From: Clostridiaceae bacterium
GTDB taxonomy: Bacteria; Bacillota; Clostridia; Oscillospirales; QAMX01
DNA: 9,039 nucleotides
Assembly: GCA_016297585.1 (NCBI GenBank)
Contig: JAEDGJ010000096.1
Location: 1-9,039, forward strand
Reading direction: 5' to 3'
In this document: one piece after another, positions 5,797 to 9,039 of the stretch
Position numbering within the stretch: the stretch's first letter is position 1
Layout: each line of letters opens with the position of its first letter
Translations under genes and position numbers: made by a program
The notes under the pieces: model-generated
Databases searched by the model: none
What the model saw: the letters and a program-made list of their open reading frames with translations, nothing else
What the model was told of the DNA's origin: nothing

Positions 5797-6888
5797 ATGG
5801 AAAAGAAAGTGAAAATCGGCATTATCGGCTGCGGCGGCATCGGTACGGGCAAGCACCTGCCGAGCCTTGCGAAGGTGCCGGAAGCGGAAGTCGTCGCGTT
5901 CTGCGACATCATCCCGGAGCGCGCGGAAAAGGCCGCGAAGGAATTCGGCCCCGCGGATGCCCGCGTCTATACGGACTATAAGGAGCTGCTCGAGAAGGAA
6001 AAGGACATCGAGGTCATCCACGTCTGCACCCCGAACCGGATGCACGCGCCGATCACGATCGACGCGCTGGAGTCCGGCCGCCACGTCATGTGCGAGAAGC
6101 CGATGGCGAAGACCTACGAGGACGCGAAGGCCATGCTCGACGCCGCGCGCCGCACCGGCAAGAAGCTGACGATCGGCTACCAGAACCGCCAGCGCCCGGA
6201 TGCGCAGTACCTCAAGGGCATCGTCTCCCGCGGCGACCTCGGCGACATCTACTATGCCAAGGCGCTCGCGCTGCGCCGCCGTGCGGTGCCGACCTGGGGC
6301 GTGTTCCTCAACGAGTTCGAGCAGGGCGGCGGGCCTTTAATCGACATCGGCACCCATGCGCTCGACCTGACGCTGTGGATGATGAACAACTACGAGCCCG
6401 CCTACGTCGTCGGCACGAAGTACCGCAAGCTCGCCGACGATACCGATCAGGGCAACGCCTGGGGCCCGTGGGATCCCAAGACCTTCACCGTCGAGGACTC
6501 CGCGTTCGGCTTCATCGTCATGAAGAACGGCGCGACGATCGTGCTCGAATCCTCGTGGGCGCTGAACATCGCCGACCCGATCGAAGCCTCCTGCACCCTC
6601 TGCGGCACGAAGGGCGGCTCCGACATGAACGACGGCCTGCGCATCAACTATATCGACCAGAACCGCCAGTGCATCGCGAAGCCGAACTTCGACGCCGGCT
6701 CGGGCGCGGCGTTCTTTGAGGGACTCAAGGACAACGACCCCGCCGGTCACGAGGCGCGCCAGTGGATCGACGCCGTGCTCAACGACACCGACCCCTGCGT
6801 GCTGCCGGAGCAGGCGCTGTGCGTGACGCGCATCCTCGAGGCCATCTACACCTCCTCCGTCACCGGTAAGCCGGTCTATTTCGACTGA
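5797..6888 (+). CDS. Gfo/Idh/MocA family NAD(P)-dependent oxidoreductase
   Basis: A 363-residue cytoplasmic dehydrogenase. The N-terminal Rossmann fold has the dinucleotide motif GCGGIG (11-16), and an acidic residue follows in the CDI stretch near 36-38, which suggests NAD preference. The family hallmark E-K-P is Glu100-Lys101-Pro102, with Lys101 the expected catalytic lysine. The C-terminal alpha/beta domain carries GGGPLIDIGTHALD with Asp183 and His187, the usual substrate-binding and catalytic pair. The length is normal. Family members oxidise or reduce a ring hydroxyl of sugars, glycosides or inositols, often at C3. AGGAG (5783-5787) lies 9 bases upstream of the ATG. It is sandwiched between the flavin-reductase-like gene (15 bases before) and a TIM-barrel gene (16 bases after), a pairing seen in keto-sugar pathways. 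The substrate is not predictable from sequence alone. Confidence 0.93.
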   Translation: MEKKVKIGIIGCGGIGTGKHLPSLAKVPEAEVVAFCDIIPERAEKAAKEFGPADARVYTDYKELLEKEKDIEVIHVCTPNRMHAPITIDALESGRHVMCEKPMAKTYEDAKAMLDAARRTGKKLTIGYQNRQRPDAQYLKGIVSRGDLGDIYYAKALALRRRAVPTWGVFLNEFEQGGGPLIDIGTHALDLTLWMMNNYEPAYVVGTKYRKLADDTDQGNAWGPWDPKTFTVEDSAFGFIVMKNGATIVLESSWALNIADPIEASCTLCGTKGGSDMNDGLRINYIDQNRQCIAKPNFDAGSGAAFFEGLKDNDPAGHEARQWIDAVLNDTDPCVLPEQALCVTRILEAIYTSSVTGKPVYFD

Positions 6889-6904
6889 TAAAGGAGCAAA
6901 AACT

Positions 6905-7870
6905 ATGAAACTGGGCGTTTTAACGGTCGTTCTGTACAGTATGGACTTCGCGTCCGCGCTGAAATACCTGCATGGGCTGGGCGTCGAGACCGTCGAGGTC
7001 GGCTGCGGCGGCAGCCCCGGCAACACGCATCTCGATCCGGATAAGCTTCTCGGCAATCCCGCGGCCATCGCCGAGGTCAAGCGCCTGCTCGCGGAGAACG
7101 AGATGACGATCTGCGCGCTGTCCTGCCACGACAACGCGGTGCATCCGAACAAGGAATACGCGGCGAAGGCCAACGAGACCTTCGAAAAGGCCTGCCTGCT
7201 CGCCGAAGAGCTGGGCGTCGACACGATCGTGACGTTCTCCGGCTGCCCCGGCGACTGCCCGAATTCGCAGTATCCCAACTGGGTCACCTGCTCCTGGCCG
7301 ACGGACTATCTGAAGATCCTCGAGTACCAGTGGAACGACGTGCTGATCCCGTACTGGAAGAAGGCGGCGGCGTTTGCCGAGAGCCACGGCGTCAAGAAGA
7401 TCGCGCTCGAGCTGCACCCGGGCTTCTGCTGCTACAACCCCGAAACGCTGCTGCGTCTGCGTGAGGCGGTCGGCCCGATCATCGGCGCGAACCTCGACCC
7501 GTCGCACCTGTTCTGGCAGGGCATCGATCTGCCCTACGCGATCCGCAAGCTCGGCCCCGCGATCCATCATTTCCACGCGAAAGACACGAAGATCGATCCG
7601 ATCAACGCCAAGACCGACGGCGTGCTCGACGTGCGCCACTACGGCGACGAGCTCTCCCGTTCCTGGGTGTTCCGCACCGTGGGCTACGGCCACGACGCGC
7701 AGGTCTGGAAGGACATCATCTCGAATCTGCGCATGGTCGGCTACGACGGCGCGATCAGCATCGAGCATGAGGACGGCCTGATGTCGGCGAAGGAGGGTCT
7801 CGAGAAGGCGGTGTCGTTCTTAAAGGACGTCATCATCACCGAGGACCGCGCCGCGATGTGGTGGGCATAA
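6905..7870 (+). CDS. Xylose-isomerase-like TIM-barrel protein, long cysteine-rich subfamily
   Basis: A 321-residue member of the sugar phosphate isomerase/epimerase (xylose-isomerase-like TIM barrel) superfamily. Probable metal ligands are Glu169 in ELHPGF, Asp198 with His201 in NLDPSHLFWQG, His224 in HHFHAKD and Glu287 in SIEHED. It is longer than usual because of an insertion around 117-150 (SGCPGDC to LIPYWKK) and a segment around 225-260 between the His and last Glu strands. Nine cysteines all fall before residue 178, including C-P-G-D-C and a C-C pair. Proteins with the SGCPGD, NPETLL, DPSHLFWQGID and RSWVFRTVGYGHD signatures are often encoded beside Gfo/Idh/MocA dehydrogenases, as here, so it probably processes the keto product of that enzyme by epimerisation, isomerisation or elimination. 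AAGGAG (6891-6896) is 8 bases from the ATG. No member with a proven function comes to mind. Confidence 0.9.
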   Translation: MKLGVLTVVLYSMDFASALKYLHGLGVETVEVGCGGSPGNTHLDPDKLLGNPAAIAEVKRLLAENEMTICALSCHDNAVHPNKEYAAKANETFEKACLLAEELGVDTIVTFSGCPGDCPNSQYPNWVTCSWPTDYLKILEYQWNDVLIPYWKKAAAFAESHGVKKIALELHPGFCCYNPETLLRLREAVGPIIGANLDPSHLFWQGIDLPYAIRKLGPAIHHFHAKDTKIDPINAKTDGVLDVRHYGDELSRSWVFRTVGYGHDAQVWKDIISNLRMVGYDGAISIEHEDGLMSAKEGLEKAVSFLKDVIITEDRAAMWWA

Positions 7871-7881
7871 GTCATATTTCT

Positions 7882-7917
7882 GCGCGGACGGGGGAGTTTT
7901 GTGCCGTTCGTCCGCGC
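7882..7917 (+). terminator. GC-rich hairpin between two TIM-barrel genes, weak terminator or processing site
   Basis: GCGCGGACG (7882-7890) pairs perfectly with CGTCCGCGC (7909-7917) around an 18-base loop. The sequence that follows (GTTATTCG) is only modestly T-rich, so full termination is doubtful. It sits in the 88-base gap after the 6905-7870 gene and could reduce expression of the last gene relative to the ones before, or stabilise the upstream message. Confidence 0.45.
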
Positions 7918-7958
7918 GTTATTCGAAGAATCGATACAAAAAACGGAGGACATAACCC

Positions 7959-8729
7959 ATGAAAAAAGTTGCACTTCAGATGTATTCCATCCGCGAGCTG
8001 ATGGAAAAGGACGTCCGTCAGACGCTGCTTGACACGGCGAAGGCGGGCTACGCGGGCGTGGAGTTCGCGGGCTACTTTGACCACACCGCGGACGAGATCA
8101 AGAGCTATCTCGACGAGGCGGGACTGGTCTGCGCCGGAACGCATACGGGCTGGAACCTGCTGCAGCCGGATACGATCGACGAGACGATGCGCTTCAACGA
8201 GAAGATCGGCAACCGCCTGATCATCCTGCCGGGTGTCGACGGCGCGATGTACGGCGACCGCGATTCCTCCTGCCGCATGGGCGCGACGCTCAACGACATC
8301 GGCGCGAAGCTGCGCGCGAACGGCTTTGCGTTCTACTATCACAACCATCACCGCGAGTTTGCGGTCTACGACGGCAAGTACGCGCTCGATTACGTCTACG
8401 AAAATTCCGACCCGGAGAACCTGAAGGTCGAGCTGGACTGCTACTGGGCGTACATCGGCGGCGTCGATCCGATCGCGTACATGAAGAAGTACGGCAAGCG
8501 CTGCTCGCTGCTGCACATGAAGGACGCGAAGGCCGACAGCCGCGAAAAGGCGGAAAAGAATATCTTCGAGTGCACCGAAGTCGGCTCCGGCGTGATCGAT
8601 TTCCCCGGCATCGTCGCGCAGGGCAAGGAAAACGGCGTCCTGTGGTACACCGTCGAGCAGGAGAGCTTCGATATGCCGATGCTCGACAGCATCGCGCTCT
8701 CCGCAAAGTGGCTCAACGAGAACGTCTGA
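7959..8729 (+). CDS. Xylose-isomerase-like TIM-barrel protein, short YcjR-like subfamily
   Basis: A compact 256-residue sugar phosphate isomerase/epimerase-type TIM barrel, cytoplasmic and metal-dependent. The start MKKVALQMYSIRE is typical of the subfamily. Catalytic-site residues are visible as the YYHNHHREF strand (His128 to Glu133), Asp160 in ELDCYWAYIGGVDP, His186 in LLHMKDAK and Glu233 in YTVEQESF. A GSGVID segment near 204-209 occupies the loop before the last strands, as in relatives. E. coli YcjR, a 3-keto-glycoside epimerase that works with the Gfo/Idh/MocA dehydrogenase YcjS, belongs to this broad group, so a keto-sugar epimerase or isomerase role is a reasonable inference but not proven. 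GGAGGA (7945-7950) is 8 bases from the ATG. It is the last gene of the run, 88 bases after its neighbour across a hairpin, and is followed by a strong terminator. Confidence 0.88.
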   Translation: MKKVALQMYSIRELMEKDVRQTLLDTAKAGYAGVEFAGYFDHTADEIKSYLDEAGLVCAGTHTGWNLLQPDTIDETMRFNEKIGNRLIILPGVDGAMYGDRDSSCRMGATLNDIGAKLRANGFAFYYHNHHREFAVYDGKYALDYVYENSDPENLKVELDCYWAYIGGVDPIAYMKKYGKRCSLLHMKDAKADSREKAEKNIFECTEVGSGVIDFPGIVAQGKENGVLWYTVEQESFDMPMLDSIALSAKWLNENV

Positions 8730-8748
8730 TCAAAAATCCATAAAAATG

Positions 8749-8787
8749 CCGCCCCGGACGCGTGTTTTCGCGTTCGGGGCGGTTTTT
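8749..8787. terminator. Strong intrinsic terminator, probably bidirectional
   Basis: CCGCCCCGGACGCG (8749-8762) pairs with CGCGTTCGGGGCGG (8769-8782) over 14 bp with a single G-U pair and a 6-base TGTTTT loop, followed by TTTTT (8783-8787). On the minus strand the same stem is followed by CATTTTT, read from 8748 leftward, so it can also stop the convergent gene. It ends the seven-gene run 20 bases after the last stop codon. Confidence 0.93.
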
Positions 8788-8804
8788 ATATACCAAAAGG
8801 ACGC

Positions 8805-9039
8805 TCAGAACGGCTCGTCGCCGTGCTCGTCCATCCATGCAAGGGCGGTGTCGTAGGCCGCGTAGTCGAGGTCGGCCATCGTGTTCGTGTGCAGGATGAT
8901 GCCCTCGGCCTCTCCCGCGCGCATCAGCCCGAGATAGCGGTCGAGCTGCCAGCGGACGAGGGAGGGGGTCGCCTCGCGGCTCTCGCCGAAGTTCCACAGG
9001 TAGCAGCCGAACATGCGGCGCTTGCCCTCGGTCATCCGG
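8805..9039 (-). CDS. C-terminal fragment of an unrecognised protein (partial at right edge)
   Basis: A minus-strand reading frame is open from the right edge to a TGA at 8807-8805, ending just before the bidirectional terminator. This agrees with a real convergent gene. The visible 78 or so residues include RMFGCYLWNFGES, then a helical stretch SLVRWQLDRYLGLM, then EGIILHTNTMADLDY and a closing helix LAWMDEHGDEPF. An in-frame ATG lies at 9035-9033, but the frame stays open upstream of it, no ribosome binding site can be seen, and the stretch reads like the end of a larger domain, so the true start is probably outside the window. The strand-helix-strand-helix pattern suggests the last part of an alpha/beta or TIM-barrel domain. 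I cannot name the family. Confidence 0.7.
   Translation of the reverse strand, partial: RMTEGKRRMFGCYLWNFGESREATPSLVRWQLDRYLGLMRAGEAEGIILHTNTMADLDYAAYDTALAWMDEHGDEPF

Noticed and set aside
5275..7870. A complete C-glycoside cleavage system of the DgpABC type
   Set aside because: A Gfo/Idh/MocA gene and TIM-barrel genes are present, but I see no small DgpB-like partner; the 168-residue protein is a flavin-reductase-like split barrel. The parallel is kept only as an analogy.

Overview
The window looks like part of a GC-rich chromosome from an anaerobic, probably gut-associated member of the Clostridia (Bacillota); an Oscillospirales-like lineage is my guess. The grounds are strong AGGAGG-type ribosome binding sites before nearly every gene, a Gram-positive-style lipoprotein signal, short intergenic gaps, and protein families that are common in such genomes. 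No rRNA, tRNA, CRISPR array, transposase or phage gene is visible, so the assignment rests on style and family content only.

Layout. At the left edge is the last gene of a polyamine ABC transporter operon, a PotD-like substrate-binding lipoprotein (46-1104). A 146-base gap follows, filled with three successive hairpins and an 18-bp tandem repeat (1097-1222). From 1251 to 8729 seven genes run in the same direction. They are a xylose-isomerase-like TIM barrel (1251-2129), two tandem paralogous serine hydrolases of the beta-lactamase/esterase family (2207-3688 and 3707-5194), a flavin-reductase-like split-barrel protein (5275-5781), a Gfo/Idh/MocA NAD(P)-dependent sugar dehydrogenase (5797-6888), and two more TIM-barrel proteins (6905-7870 and 7959-8729). 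A strong, nearly symmetrical terminator (8749-8787) ends this run. Beyond it lies the C-terminal end of a gene on the minus strand that I do not recognise (8805 to the right edge).

How the genes may work together. A Gfo/Idh/MocA dehydrogenase beside several metal-dependent xylose-isomerase-like TIM barrels is the usual core of pathways that oxidise a sugar, glycoside or cyclitol to a keto form and then epimerise, dehydrate or cleave it (for example E. coli YcjS/YcjR, inositol catabolism, or C-glycoside cleavage by DgpA with DgpB/DgpC). The two hydrolases lack export signals, so they would act in the cytoplasm, possibly removing an ester or amide group from an imported compound. The substrate cannot be read from the sequence. 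Transcription probably has at least three inputs: upstream of 1251, a possible regulated start near 2153-2183 with a GntR-like palindrome, and a good sigma-A-type promoter at 5206-5234 driving the genes from 5275 onwards.
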